Below, one piece after another: positions 22,501 through 36,028 of a stretch of DNA of 64,000 bases (the stretch's first letter is position 1; each line of letters opens with the position of its first letter). Below the pieces are notes generated by a model. That model ran no database searches and was not told where the DNA came from. It saw only the letters and a list, made by a program, of their open reading frames with translations. The position numbers were made by a program, and so were the translations under genes. Origin of the DNA: Ptiloglossa arizonensis (Eukaryota; Arthropoda; Insecta; Hymenoptera; Colletidae); NCBI RefSeq assembly GCF_051014685.1, contig NC_135053.1, forward strand, positions 3,348,001 through 3,412,000, written 5' to 3'.

Positions 22501-23954
22501 TGCAACAGAAATTTTGCGGATTGGTCAATCCGTTCGCGAGATATGGCAGTTTGGAGGTAAGAAACGCTTGGGAAACTCCAAATTTTCGCAGTTCTGATAC
22601 TCGAAACGAATAACTAGAACGGCCAAGGGGAAAAGTACGCATACCGTTGTAATCGGGCGAATTTCTACTTTCAGATGCAACAGAAATTTTGCGTATTGGT
22701 CAATCCGTTCGCGAGATATGGCAGTTTGGAGGTAAGAAACGCTTGAGAAACTCAAAATTTTCGCAGTTCTGATGCTCGAACAGAATAACTAGAACGGCCT
22801 AGGGGAAAACTACTCATACCGTTGTAATCGGGCGAGTTTCTACTTTCAGATGCAACAGAAATTTTGCGGATTGGTCAATCCGTTCGCGAGATATGGCAGT
22901 TTGGATGTAAGAAACACTTGAGAAACTCAAAATTTTCGCAGTTCTGATTCTCGAAACGAATAACTAGAAAGGCCTAGGGGAAAACTACTCATACCGTTGT
23001 AAACGGGCGAGTTTCTACTTTCAGATGCAACAGAAATTTTGCGGATTGGTCAATCCGTTCGCGAGATATGGCAGTTTGGAGATAAGAAACGCTTGAGAAA
23101 CTCAAAATTTTCGCAGTTCTGAAGCTCGAAACGAATAACTAGAACGGCCTAGGGGAAAAGTACGCATACCTTTGCAATCGGGCGAGCTTCTACTTTCAGA
23201 TGCAATAGAAATTTTGCGGATTAGTCAATCCGTTCGCGAGATATGGCAGTTTTGATGTAAGAAACGCTTGAGAAACTCAAAATATTTGCAGTTCTGATGC
23301 TCGAAAAGAATAACTAGAACGGCCTAGGGGAAAACTACTCATACCGTTGTAATCGGGCGAGTTTCTACTTTCAGATGCAACAGAAATTTTGCGGATTGGT
23401 CAATCCGTTCGCGAGATATGGCAGTTTGGAGGTAAGAAACGCATGAGAAACTCAAAATTTTCACAGTTCTGATGCTCGAAACGAATAACTAGAACGGCCT
23501 AGGGGAAAACTACTCATACCGTTGTAATCGGGCGAGTTTCTACTTTCAGATGCAACAGAAATTTTGCGGATTGGTCAATCCGTTCGCGAGATATGGCAGT
23601 TTGGATGTAAGAAACGCTTGGGAAACTCAAAATTTTCGCAGTTCTGATGCTCGAAACGAATAACTAGAACGGCCTAGGGGAAAACTACTCATACCGTTGT
23701 AATCGGGTAAGTTTCCACTTTCAGACGGAACAGAAATTTGGCGGATTGGTCAATCCGTTCGCGAGATATGGCAGTTTGGAGGTAAGAAACGCTTGAGAAA
23801 CTCCAAATTTTCGCAGTTCTGATGCTCGAAACGAATAACTAGAACGGCCTAGGGGAAAACTACACATACCGTTGTAATCGGGCGAGTTTCTACTTTCAGA
23901 TGCAACAGAAATTTTGAGGATTGGTCAATCCGTTCGCGAGATATGGCAGTTTGG

Positions 23955-25354
23955 AGGTAAGAAACGCATGAGAAACTCAAAATTTTCACAGTTCTGTTGC
24001 TCGAAACGAATAACTAGAACGGCCTAGGGGAAAACTACTCATACCGTTGTAATCGGGCGAGTTTCTACTTTCAGATGCAACAGAAATTTTGCGGATTTGT
24101 CAATCCGTTCGCGAGATATGGCAGTTTGGAGATAAGAAACGCTTGAGAAACTCAAAATTTTCGCAGTTCTGATGCTCGAAACGAATAACTAGAACGGCCT
24201 AGGGGAAAAGTACGCATACCTTTGCAATCGGGCGAGCTTCTACTTTCAGATGCAACAGAAATTTTGCGGATTGGTCAATCCGTTCGCGAGATATGGCAGT
24301 TTGGAGGTAAGAAACGCTTGAGAAACTCAAAATTTTTGCAGTTCTGCTGCTCGAAAAGAATAACTACAACGGCCTAGGGGAAAACTACTCATACCGTTGT
24401 ATTCGGGCGTGTTTCTACTTTCAGATGCAACAGAAATTTTGCGGATTGGTCAATCCGTTCGCGAGATATGGCAGTTTGGAGGTAAGAAACGCTTGAGAAA
24501 CTCCAAATTTTCGCAGTTCTGATGCTCGAAACGAATAACTAGAACGGCCTAGGGGAAAACTACTCATACCGTTGTAAACGGGCGAGTTTCTACTTTCAGA
24601 TGCAACAGAAATTTTGCGGATTGGTCAATCCGTTCGCGAGATATGGCAGTTTGGAGATAAGAAACGCTTGAGAAACTCAAAATTTTCACAGTTCTGATGC
24701 TCGAAACGAATAACTAGAACGGCCTAGGGGAAGAGTACGCATACCTTTGCAATCGGGCGAGCTTCTACTTTCAGATGCAACAGAAATTTTGCGGATTGGT
24801 CAATCCGTTCGCGAGATATGGCAGTTTGGAGGTAAGAAACGCTTCTGAAACTCAAAATTTTCGCAGTTCTGATGCTCGAAAAGAATAACTAGAACGGCCT
24901 AGGGGAAAACTAATCATACCGTTGTAATCGGGCGAGTTTCTACTTTCAGATGCAACAGAAATTTTGCAGATTAGTCAATCCGTTCGCGAGATATGGCAGT
25001 TTTGATGTAAGAAACGCTTGAGAAACTCAAAATTTTTGCAGTTCTGATGCTCGAAACGAATAACTAGAACGGCCTAGGGGAAAACTACTCATACCGTTGT
25101 AATCGGGCGAGTTTCTACTTTCAGATGCAACAGAAATTTTGCGGATTGGTCAATCCGTTCGCGAGATATGGCAGTTTGGAGGTAAGAAACGCTTGGGAAA
25201 CTCCAAATTTTCGCAGTTCTGATACTCGAAACGAATAACTAGAACGGCCTAGGGGAAAAGTACGCATACCGTTGTAATCGGGCGAATTTCTACTTTCAGA
25301 TGCAACAGAAATTTTGCGTATTGGTCAATCCGTTCGCGAGATATGGCAGTTTGG
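23955..25354 (+). repeat. Eight-monomer tandem duplication, first copy (1400 bp)
   Basis: Eight monomers are repeated directly downstream. Shared rare changes are CTGTTGCTCG (near 23994 and 25394), GCGGATTTGTCAATCC (near 24091 and 25491), CTGCTGCTCG with AACTACAACGG (near 24344 and 25743), GGGGAAGAGTACGC (near 24727 and 26126) and AAAACTAATCATACC. The front of the first monomer (GCATGAG, TTCACAG) is not shared, so the true junction is just inside it. Confidence 0.88.
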
Positions 25355-26753
25355 AGGTAAGAAACGCTTGAGAAACTCAAAATTTTCGCAGTTCTGTTGC
25401 TCGAAACGAATAACTAGAACGGCCTAGGGGAAAACTACTCATACCGTTGTAATCGGGCGAGTTTCTACTTTCAGATGCAACAGAAATTTTGCGGATTTGT
25501 CAATCCGTTCGCGAGATATGGCAGTTTGGAGATAAGAAACGCTTGAGAAACTCAAAATTTTCGCAGTTCTGATGCTCGAAACGAATAACTAGAACGGCCT
25601 AGGTGAAAAGTACGCATACCTTTGCAATCGGGCGAGCTTCTACTTTCAGATGCAACAGAAATTTTGCGGATTGGTCAATCCGTTCGCGAGATATGGCAGT
25701 TTGGAGGTAAGAAACGCTTGAGAAACTCAAAATTTTGCAGTTCTGCTGCTCGAAAAGAATAACTACAACGGCCTAGGGGAAAACTACTCATACCGTTGTA
25801 ATCGGGCGTGTTTCTACTTTCAGATGCAACAGAAATTTTGCGGATTGGTCAATCCGTTCGCGAGATATGGCAGTTTGGAGGTAAGAAACGCTTGAGAAAC
25901 TCCAAATTTTCGCAGTTCTGATGCTCGAAACGAATAACTAGAACGGCCTAGGGGAAAACTACTCATACCGTTGTAAACGGGCGAGTTTCTACTTTCAGAT
26001 GCAACAGAAATTTTGCGGATTGGTCAATCCGTTCGCGAGATATGGCAGTTTGGAGATAAGAAACGCTTGAGAAACTCAAAATTTTCACAGTTCTGATGCT
26101 CGAAACGAATAACTAGAACGGCCTAGGGGAAGAGTACGCATACCTTTGCAATCGGGCGAGCTTCTACTTTCAGATGCAACAGAAATTTTGCGGATTGGTC
26201 AATCCGTTCGCGAGATATGGCAGTTTGGAGGTAAGAAACGCTTCTGAAACTCAAAATTTTCGCAGTTCTGATGCTCGAAAAGAATAACTAGAACGGCCTA
26301 GGGGAAAACTAATCATACCGTTGTAATCGGGCGAGTTTCTACTTTCAGATGCAACAGAAATTTTGCAGATTAGTCAATCCGTTCGCGAGATATGGCAGTT
26401 TTGATGTAAGAAACGCTTGAGAAACTCAAAATTTTTGCAGTTCTGATGCTCGAAACGAATAACTAGAACGGCCTAGGGGAAAACTACTCATACCGTTGTA
26501 ATCGGGTGAGTTTCTACTTTCCGATGCAACAGAAATTTTGCGGATTGGTCAATCCGTTCGCGAGATATGGCAGTTTGGAGGTAAGAAACGCTTGGGAAAC
26601 TCCAAATTTTCGCAGTTCTGATACTCGAAACGAATAACTAGAACGGCCTAGGGGAAAAGTACGCAGACCGTTGTAATCGGGCGAATTTCTACTTTCAGAT
26701 GCAACAGAAATTTTGCGTATTGGTCAATCCGTTCGCGAGATATGGCAGTTTGG
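25355..26753 (+). repeat. Eight-monomer tandem duplication, second copy (1399 bp)
   Basis: This copies 23955-25354 but is 1 bp shorter, owing to a lost T in AAAATTTTGCAG near 25734. The following monomer at 26754 again begins like a third unit (CTGTTGCTCG) before switching to another type near 26895, so a third round was probably truncated. Confidence 0.87.
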
Positions 26754-29700
26754 AGGTAAGAAACGCTTGAGAAACTCAAAATTTTCGCAGTTCTGTTGCT
26801 CGAAACGAATAACTAGAACGGCCTAGGGGAAAACTACTCATACCGTTGTAATCGGGCGAGTTTCTACTTTCAGATGCAACAGAAATTTTGCGGATTGGTC
26901 AATCCGTTCGCGAGATATGGCAGTTTGGATGTAAGAAACGCTTGAGAAACTCAAAATTTTCGCAGTTCTGATGCTCGAAACGAATAACTAGAAAGGCCTA
27001 GGGGAAAACTACTCATACCGTTGTAAACGGGCGAGTTTCTACTTTCAGATGCAACAGAAATTTTGCGGATTGGTCAATCCGTTCGCGAGATATGGCAGTT
27101 TGGAGGTAAGAAACGCTTGAGAAACTCCAAATTTTCGCAGTTCTGATGCTCGAAACGAATAACTAGAACGGCCTAGGGGAAAAGTGCGCATACCTTTGCA
27201 ATCGGGCGAGCTTCTACTTTCAGATGCAACAGAAATTTTGCGGATTAGTCAATCCGTTCGCGAGATATGGCAGTTTTGATGTAAGAAACGCTTGAGAAAC
27301 TCAAAATATTTGCAGTTCTGATGCTCGAAAAGAATAACTAGAACGGCCTAGGGGAAAACTACTCATACCGTTGTAATCGGGCGAGTTTCTACTTTCAGAT
27401 GCAACAGAAATTTTGCGGATTGGTCAATCCGTTCGCGAGATATGGCAGTTTGGATGTAAGAAACGCTTGGGAAACTCAAAATTTTCGCAGTTCTGATGCT
27501 CGAAACGAATAACTAGAACGGCCTAGGGGAAAACTACTCATACCGTTGTAATCGGGTAAGTTTCTACTTTCAGACGGAACAGAAATTTGGCGGATTGGTC
27601 AATCCGTTCGCGAGATATGGCAGTTTGGAGGTAAGAAACGCTTGAGAAACTCCAAATTTTCGCAGTTCTGATGCTAGAAACGAATAACTAGAACGGCCTA
27701 GGGGAAAACTACACATACGGTTGTAATCGGGCGAGTTTCTACTTTCAGATGCAACAGAAATTTTGCGGATTGGTAAATCCGTTCGCGAGATATGGCAGTT
27801 TGGAGGTAAGAAACGCTTGGGAAACTCCAAATTTTCGCAGTTCTGATACTCGAAACGAATAACTAGAACGGCCTAGGGGAAAAGTACGCATACCGTTGTA
27901 ATCGGGCGAATTTCTGCTTTCAGATGCAACAGAAATTTTGCGTATTGGTCAATCCGTTCGCGAGATATGGCAGTTTGGAGATAAGAAACGCTTGAGAAAC
28001 TCAAAATTTTCACAGTTCTGATGCTCGAAACGAATAACTAGAACGGCCTAGGGGAAAAGTACGCATACCTTTGCAATCGGGCGAGCTTCTACTTTCAGAT
28101 GCAACAGAAATTTTGCGGATTGGTCAATCCGTTTGCGAGATATGGCAGTTTGGAGGTAAGAAACGCTTCTGAAACTCAAAATTTTCGCAGTTCTGATGCT
28201 CGAAAAGAATAACTAGAACGGCCTAGGGGAAAACTACTCATACCGTTGTAATCGGGCGAGTTTCTACTTTCAGATGCAACAGAAATTTTGCAGATTAGTC
28301 AATCCGTTCGCGAGATATGGCAGTTTTGATGTAAGAAACGCTTGAGAAACTCAAAATTTTTGCAGTTCTGACGCTCGAAACGAATAACTAGAACGGCCTA
28401 GGGGAAAACTACTCATACCGTTGTAATCGGGCGAGTTTCTACTTTCAGATGCAACAGAAATTTTGCGGATTGGACAATCCGTTCGCGAGATATGGCAGTT
28501 TGGAGGTAAGAAACGCTTGGGAAACTCCAAATTTTCGCAGTTCTGATACTCGAAACGAATAACTAGAACGGCCTAGGGGAAAAGTACGCATACCGTTGTA
28601 ATCGGGCGAATTTCTACTTTCAGATGCAACAGAAATTTTGCGTATTGGTCAATCCGTTCGCGAGATATGGCAGTTTGGAGGTAAGAAACGCTTGAGAAAC
28701 TCAAAATTTTCGCAGTTCTGATGCTCGAACAGAATAACTAGAACGGCCTAGGGGAAAACTACTCATACCGTTGTAATCGGGCGAGTTTCTACTTTCAGAT
28801 GCAACAGAAATTTTGCGGATTGGTCAATCCGTTCGCGAGATATGGCAGTTTGGATGTAAGAAACGCTTGAGAAACTCAAAATTTTCGCAGTTCTGATGCT
28901 CGAAACGAATAACTAGAAAGGCCTAGGGGAAAACTACTCATACCGTTGTAAACGGGCGAGTTTCTACTTTCAGATGCAACAGAAATTTTGCGGATTGGTC
29001 AATCCGTTCGCGAGATATGGCAGTTTGGAGATAAGAAACGCTTGAGAAACTCAAAATTTTCGCAGTTCTGATGCTCGAAACGAATAACTAGAACGGCCTA
29101 GGGGAAAAGTACGCATACCTTTGCAATCGGGCGAGCTTCTACTTTCAGATGCAACAGAAATTTTGCGGATTAGTCAATCCGTTCGCGAGATATGGCAGTT
29201 TTGATGTAAGAAACGCTTGAGAAACTCAAAATATTTGCAGTTCTGATGCTCGAAAAGAATAACTAGAACGGCCTAGGGGAAAACTACTCATACCGTTGTA
29301 ATCGGGCGAGTTTCTACTTTCAGTTGCAACAGAAATTTTGCGGATTGGTCAATCCGTTCGCGAGATATGGCAGTTTGGAAGTAAGAAACGCTTGAGAAAC
29401 TCCAAATTTTCGCAGTTCTGATGCTCGAAACGAATAACTAGAACGGTCTAGGGGAAAAGTACGCATACCTTTGTAATCGGGCGAGTTTCTACTTTCAGAT
29501 GCAACAGAAATTTTGAGGATTGGTCAATCCGTTCGCGAGATATGGCAGTTTGGAGGTAAGAAACGCATGAGAAACTCAAAATTTTCACAGTTCTGATGCT
29601 CGAAACGAATAACTAGAACGGCCTAGGGGAAAACTACTCATACCGTTGTAATCGGGCGAGTTTCTACTTTCAGATGCAACAGAAATTTTGCGGATTGGTC

Positions 29701-32700
29701 AATCCGTTCGCGAGATATGGCAGTTTGGATGTAAGAAACGCTTGGGAAACTCAAAATTTTCGCAGTTCTGATGCTCGAAACGAATAACTAGAACGGCCTA
29801 GGGGAAAACTACTCATACCGTTGTAATCGGGTAAGTTTCTACTTTCAGACGGAACAGAAATTTGGCGGATTGGTCAATCCGTTCGCGAGATATGGGAGTT
29901 TGGAGGTAAGAAACGCTTGAGAAACTCCAAATTTTCGCAGTTCTGATGCTAGAAACGAATAACTAGAACGGCCTAGGGGAAAACTACACATACCGTTGTA
30001 ATCGGGCGAGTTTCTACTTTCAGATGCAACAGAAATTTTGCGGATTGGTAAATCCGTTCGCGAGATATGGCAGTTTGGAGGTAAGAAACGCTTGGGAAAC
30101 TCCAAATTTTCGCAGTTCTGATACTCGAAACGAATAACTAGAACGGCCTAGGGGAAAAGTACGCATACCGTTGTAATCGGGCGAATTTCTGCTTTCAGAT
30201 GCAACAGAAATTTTGCGTATTGGTCAATCCGTTCGCGAGATATGGCAGTTTGGATGTAAGAAACGCTTGAGAAACTCAAAATTTTCGCAGTTCTGATGCT
30301 CGAACAGAATAACTAGAACGGCCTAGGGGAAAACTACTCATACCGTTGTAATCGGGCGAGTTTCTACTTTCAGATGCAACAGAAATTTTGCGGATTGGTC
30401 AATCCGTTCGCGAGATATGGCAGTTTGGAGATAAGAAACGCTTGAGAAACTCAAAATTATCGCAGTTCTGATGCTCGAAACGAATAACTAGAACGGCCTA
30501 GGGGAAAAGTACGCATACCTTTGCAATCGGGCGAGCTTCTACTTTCAGATGCAACAGAAATTTTGCGGATTGGTCAATCCGTTCGCGAGATATGGCAGTT
30601 TGGAGGTAAGAAACGCTTGAGAAACTCCAAATTTTCGCAGTTCTGATGCTCGAAACGAATAACTAGAACGGCCTAGGGGAAAACTACTCATACCTTTGTA
30701 ATCGGGCGAGTTTCTACTTTCAGATGCAACAGAAATTTTGCGTATTGGTCAAACCGTTCGCGAGATATGGCAGTTTGGAGGTAAGAAACGCTTGAGAAAC
30801 TCAAAATTTTCGCAGTCCTGATGCTCAGAACGAATAACTAGAACGGCCTAGGGGAAAACTACTCATACCGTTGTAAACGGGCGAGTTTCTACTTTCAGAT
30901 GCAACAGAAATTTTGCGGATTGGTCAATCCGTTCGCGAGATATGGCAGTTTGGAGATAAGAAACGCTTGAGAAACTCAAAATTTTCACAGTTCTGATGCT
31001 CGAAACGAATAACTAGAACGGCCTAGGGGAAAAGTACGCATACCGTTGTAATCGGGCGAATTTCTACTTTCAGATGCAACAGAAATTTTGCGTATTGGTC
31101 AATCCGTTCGCGAGATATGGCAGTTTGGAGGTAAGAAACGCTTGAGAAACTCAAAATTTTCGCAGTTCTGATGCTCGAACAGAATAACTAGAACGGCCTA
31201 GGGGAAAACTTCTCATACCATTGTAATCGGGCGAGTTTCTACTTTCAGATGCAACAGAAATTTTGCGGATTGGTCAATCCGTTCGCGAGATATGGCAGTT
31301 TGGATGTAAGAAACGCTTGAGAGACTCAAAATTTTCGCCGTTCTGATGCTCGAAACGAATAACTAGAACGGCCTAGGGGAAAACTACTCAAACCGTTGTA
31401 ATCGGGTAAGTTTCTACTTTCAGACGGAACAGAAATTTGGCGGATTGGTCAATCCGTTCGCGAGATATGGCAGTTTGGAGGTAAGAAACGCTTGAGAAAC
31501 TCAAAATTTTCGCAGTTCTGATGCTCAGAACGAATAACTAGAACGGCCTAGGGGAAAACTACTCATACCGTTGTAAACGGGCGAGTTTCTACTTTCAGAT
31601 GCAACAGAAATTTTGCGGATTGGTCAATCCGTTCGCGAGATATGGCAGTTTGGAGATAAGAAACGCTTGAGAAACTCAAAATTTTCACAGTTCTGATGCT
31701 CGAAACGAATAACTAGAACGGCCTAGGGGAAAAGTACGCATACCGTTGTAATCGGGCGAATTTCTGCTTTCAGATGCAACAGAAATTTTGCGTATTGGTC
31801 AATCCGTTCGCGAGATATGGCAGTTTGGATGTAAGAAACGCTTGAGAAACTCAAAATTTTCGCAGTTCTGATGCTCGAACAGAATAACTAGAACGGCCTA
31901 GGGGAAAACTACTCATACCGTTGTAATCGGGCGAGTTTCTACTTTCAGATGCAACAGAAATTTTGCGGATTGGTCAATCCGTTCGCGAGATATGGCAGTT
32001 TGGAGATAAGAAACGCTTGAGAAACTCAAAATTTTCGCAGTTCTGATGCTCGAAACGAATAACTAGAACGGCCTAGGGGAAAAGTACGCATACCTTTGCA
32101 ATCGGGCGAGCTTCTACTTTCAGATGCAACAGAAATTTTGCGGATTGGTCAATCCGTTCGCGAGATATGGCAGTTTGGAGATAAGAAACGCTTGAGAAAC
32201 TCAAAATTTTCACAGTTCTGATGCTCGAAACGAATAACTAGAACGGCCTAGGGGAAAAGTACGCATACCTTTGCAATCGGGCGAGCTTCTACTTTCAGAT
32301 GCAACAGAAATTTTGCGGATTGGTCAATCCGTTCGCGAGATATGGCAGTTTGGAGGTAAGAAACGCTTCTGAAACTCAAAATTTTCGCAGTTCTGATTGT
32401 CGAAAAGAATAACTAGAACGGCCTAGGGGAAAACTACTCATACCGTTGTAATCGGGCGAGTTTCTACTTTCAGATGCAACAGAAATTTTGCAGATTAGTC
32501 AATCCGTTCGCGAGATATGGCAGTTTTGATGTAAGAAACGCTTGAGAAACTCAAAATTTTTGCAGTTCTGATGCTCGAAACGAATAACTAGAACGGCCTA
32601 GGGGAAAACTACTCATACCGTTGTAATCGGGCGAGTTTCTACTTTCAGATGCAACAGAAATTTTGCGGATTGGTCAATCCGTTCGCGAGATATGGCAGTT

Positions 32701-33228
32701 TGGAGGTAAGAAACGCTTGGGAAACTCCAAATTTTCGCAGTTCTGATGCTCGAAACGAATAACTAGAACGGCCTAGGGGAAAAGTACGCATACCTTTGCA
32801 ATCGGGCGAGCTTCTACTTTCAGATGCAACAGAAATTTTGCGGATTAGTCAATCCGTTCGCGAGATATGGCAGTTTGGAGGTAAGAAACGCATGAGAAAC
32901 TCAAAATTTTCACAGTTCTGATGCTCGAAACGAATAACTAGAACGGCCTAGGGGAAAACTACTCATACCGTTGTAATCGGGCGAGTTTCTACTTTCAGAT
33001 GCAACAGAAATTTTGCGGATTGGTCAATCCGTTCGCGAGATATGGCAGTTTGGATGTAAGAAACGCTTGGGAAACTCAAAATTTTCGCAGTTCTGATGCT
33101 CGAAACGAATAACTAGAACGGCCTAGGGGAAAACTACTCATACCGTTGTAATCGGGTAAGTTTCTACTTTCAGACGGAACAGAAATTTGGCGGATTGGTC
33201 AATCCGTTCGCGAGATATGGGAGTTTGG
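26754..33228 (+). repeat. Mosaic C-type satellite stretch
   Basis: About 37 monomers of well-marked types are shuffled here. The pair with GGGTAAGTTTCTAC plus AGACGGAACAG, followed by GATGCTAGAAACG, occurs at 27454-27803 and again 13 monomers later at 29729-30078. A piece with GAGAGACTC and CGCCGTTCTG at 31304 foreshadows the marker that heads each unit after 50.9 kb. I see no gene and no foreign DNA. Confidence 0.8.
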
Positions 33229-34803
33229 AGGTAAGAAACGCTTGAGAAACTCCAAATTTTCGCAGTTCTGATGCTAGAAACGAATAACTAGAACGGCCTA
33301 GGGGAAAAGTACGCATACCTTTGTAATCGGGCGAGTTTCTACTTTCAGATGCAACAGAAATTTTGAGGATTGGTCAATCCGTTCGCGAGATATGGCAGTT
33401 TGGAGGTAAGAAACGCATGAGAAACTCAAAATTTTCACAGTTCTGATGCTCGAAACGAATAACTAGAACGGCCTAGGGGAAAACTACTCATACCGTTGTA
33501 ATCGGGCGAGTTTCTACTTTCAGATGCAACAGAAATTTTGCGGATTGGTCAATCCGTTCGCGAGATATGGCAGTTTGGATGTAAGAAACGCTTGGGAAAC
33601 TCAAAATTTTCGCAGTTCTGATGCTCGAAACGAATAACTAGAACGGCCTAGGGGAAAACTACTCATACCGTTGTAATCGGGTAAGTTTCTACTTTCAGAC
33701 GGAACAGAAATTTGGCGGATTGGTCAATCCGTTCGCGAGATATGGGAGTTTGGAGGTAAGAAACGCTTGAGAAACTCCAAATTTTCGCAGTTCTGATGCT
33801 AGAAACGAATAACTAGAACGGCCTAGGGGAAAACTACACATACCGTTGTAATCGGGCGAGTTTCTACTTTCAGATGCAACAGAAATTTTGCGGATTGGTA
33901 AATCCGTTCGCGAGATATGGCAGTTTGGAGGTAAGAAACGCTTGGGAAACTCCAAATTTTCGCAGTTCTGATACTCGAAACGAATAACGAGAACGGCCTA
34001 GGGGAAAAGTACGCATACCGTTGTAATCGGGCGAATTTCTGCTTTCAGATGCAACAGAAATTTTGCGTATTGGTCAATCCGTTCGCGAGATATGGCAGTT
34101 TGGATGTAAGAAACGCTTGAGAAACACAAAATTTTCGCAGTTCTGATGCTCGAACAGAATAACTAGAACGGCCTAGGGGAAAACTACTCATACCGTTGTA
34201 ATCGGGCGAGTTTCTACTTTCAGATGCAACAGAAATTTTGTGGATTGGTCAATCCGTTCGCGAGATATGGCAGTTTGGAGATAAGAAACGCTTGAGAAAC
34301 TCAAAATTATCGCAGTTCTGATGCTCGAAACGAATAACTAGAACGGCCTAGGGGAAAAGTACGCATACCTTTGCAATCGGGCGAGCTTCTACTTTCAGAT
34401 GCAACAGAAATTTTGCGGATTGGTCAATCCGTTCGCGAGATATGGCAGTTTGGAGGTAAGAAACGCTTGAGAAACTCAAAATATTTGCAGTTCTGATGCT
34501 CGAAAAGAATAACTAGAACGGCCTAGGGGAAAACTACTCATACCGTTGTAATCGGGCGAGTTTCTACTTTCAGATGCAACAGAAATTTTGCGGATTGGTC
34601 AATCCGTTCGCGAGATATGGCAGTTTGGAGGTAAGAAACGCTTGAGAAACTCCAAATTTTCGCAGTTCTGATGCTCGAAACGAATAACTAGAACGGCCTA
34701 GGGGAAAACTACTCATACCGTTGTAATCGGGTAAGTTTCTACTTTCAGACGGAACAGAAATTTGGCGGATTGGTCAATCCGTTCGCGAGATATGGGAGTT
34801 TGG
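33229..34803 (+). repeat. Nine-monomer tandem duplication, first copy (1575 bp)
   Basis: The monomers at 33229 (GATGCTAGAAACG, CTTTGTAATC, TTTTGAGG), 33404 (GCATGAG), 33579 (GGGTAAG/ACGGAAC), 33754 (CTACACATACC), 33929 (GATACTCG, TTCTGCTTTC), 34104 (CGAACAG) and 34279 (AAATTATCG) recur nine monomers later in the same order. The last two monomers of the unit do not match their counterparts. The one at 34629 looks like a hybrid of two types. Confidence 0.82.
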
Positions 34804-36028
34804 AGGTAAGAAACGCTTGAGAAACTCCAAATTTTCGCAGTTCTGATGCTAGAAACGAATAACTAGAACGGCCTAGGGGAAAAGTACGCATACTTTTGTA
34901 ATCGGGCGAGTTTCTACTTTCAGATGCAACAGAAATTTTGAGGATTGGTCAATCCGTTCGCGAGATATGGCAGTTTGGAGGTAAGAAACGCATGAGAAAC
35001 TCAAAATTTTCACAGTTCTGATGCTCGAAACGAATAACTAGAACGGCCTAGGGGAAAACTACTCATACCGTTGTAATCGGGCGAGTTTCTACTTTCAGAT
35101 GCAACAGAAATTTTGCGGATTGGTCAATCCGTTCGCGAGATATGGCAGTTTGGATGTAAGAAACGCTTGGGAAACTCAAAATTTTCGCAGTTCTGATGCT
35201 CGAAACGAATAACTAGAACGGCCTAGGGGAAAACTACTCATACCGTTGTAATCGGGTAAGTTTCTACTTTCAGACGGAACAGAAATTTGGCGGATTGGTC
35301 AATCCGTTCGCGAGATATGGGAGTTTGGAGGTAAGAAACGCTTGAGAAACTCCAAATTTTCGCAGTTCTGATGCTAGAAACGAATAACTAGAACGGCCTA
35401 GGGGAAAACTACACATACCGTTGTAATCGGGCGAGTTTCTACTTTCAGATGCAACAGAAATTTTGCGGATTGGTAAATCCGTTCGCGAGATATGGCAGTT
35501 TGGAGGTAAGAAACGCTTGGGAAACTCCAAATTTTCGCAGTTCTGATACTCGAAACGAATAACTAGAACGGCCTAGGGGAAAAGTACGCATACCGTTGTA
35601 ATCGGGCGAATTTCTGCTTTCAGATGCAACAGAAATTTTGCGTATTGGTCAATCCGTTCGCGAGATATGGCAGTTTGGATGTAAGAAACGCTTGAGAAAC
35701 TCAAAATTTTCGCAGTTCTGATGCTCGAACAGAATAACTAGAACGGCCTAGGGGAAAACTACTCATACCGTTGTAATCGGGCGAGTTTCTACTTTCAGAT
35801 GCAACAGAAATTTTGCGGATTGGTCAATCCGTTCGCGAGATATGGCAGTTTGGAGATAAGAAACGCTTGAGAAACTCAAAATTATCGCAGTTCTGATGCT
35901 CGAAACGAATAACTAGAACGGCCTAGGGGAAAAGTACGCATACCTTTGCAATCGGGCGAGCTTCTACTTTCAGATGCAACAGAAATTTTGCGGATTGGTC
36001 AATCCGTTCGCGAGATATGGCAGTTTGG
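34804..36028 (+). repeat. Nine-monomer tandem duplication, second (partial) copy
   Basis: Seven monomers follow the order of 33229-34453 at an offset of 1575. Small differences are visible, such as TACTTTTGTAATC near 34890 against TACCTTTGTAATC. The next monomer (36029, AGAACTGCC) belongs to another type, so the copy stops here. The block is also part of a segment repeated about 11.9 kb downstream. Confidence 0.82.

Larger units (their letters stand above)
18530..23954 (+). repeat. Mosaic satellite stretch with the G- to C-type changeover
   Basis: Monomer types change from copy to copy with no long clean unit. A two-monomer pattern with GGAGTTAAGAAACGCTTGGG recurs 700 bp apart (20280 and 20980), and pieces of the AGATAAG/TTCACAG/CTTTGCAATCGGGCGAGC type recur at 18.7, 20.5, 21.5 and 23.1 kb. 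The last G-type AATGGGGCGAG that I see is near 19851. Everything after it is C-type. Confidence 0.8.

Noticed and set aside
22525..22755. Minus-strand open frame of 76 codons
   Set aside because: It begins with TTG, not ATG, lies fully inside satellite monomers and has no gene features. Since 175 is not a multiple of three, the frame shifts with each monomer, and open stretches appear wherever a variant removes a stop.
27570..27830. 86-codon minus-strand frames, repeated at 29845, 33695, 35270, 38070, 39995, 47170, and related ones at 49795 and 49970
   Set aside because: These are copies of the same satellite segment, not a gene family. They start at TTG, and their identity reflects duplication of the satellite blocks at DNA level. 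The frame exists only where the ACGGAAC / AATTTGGCGG or related variants occur.
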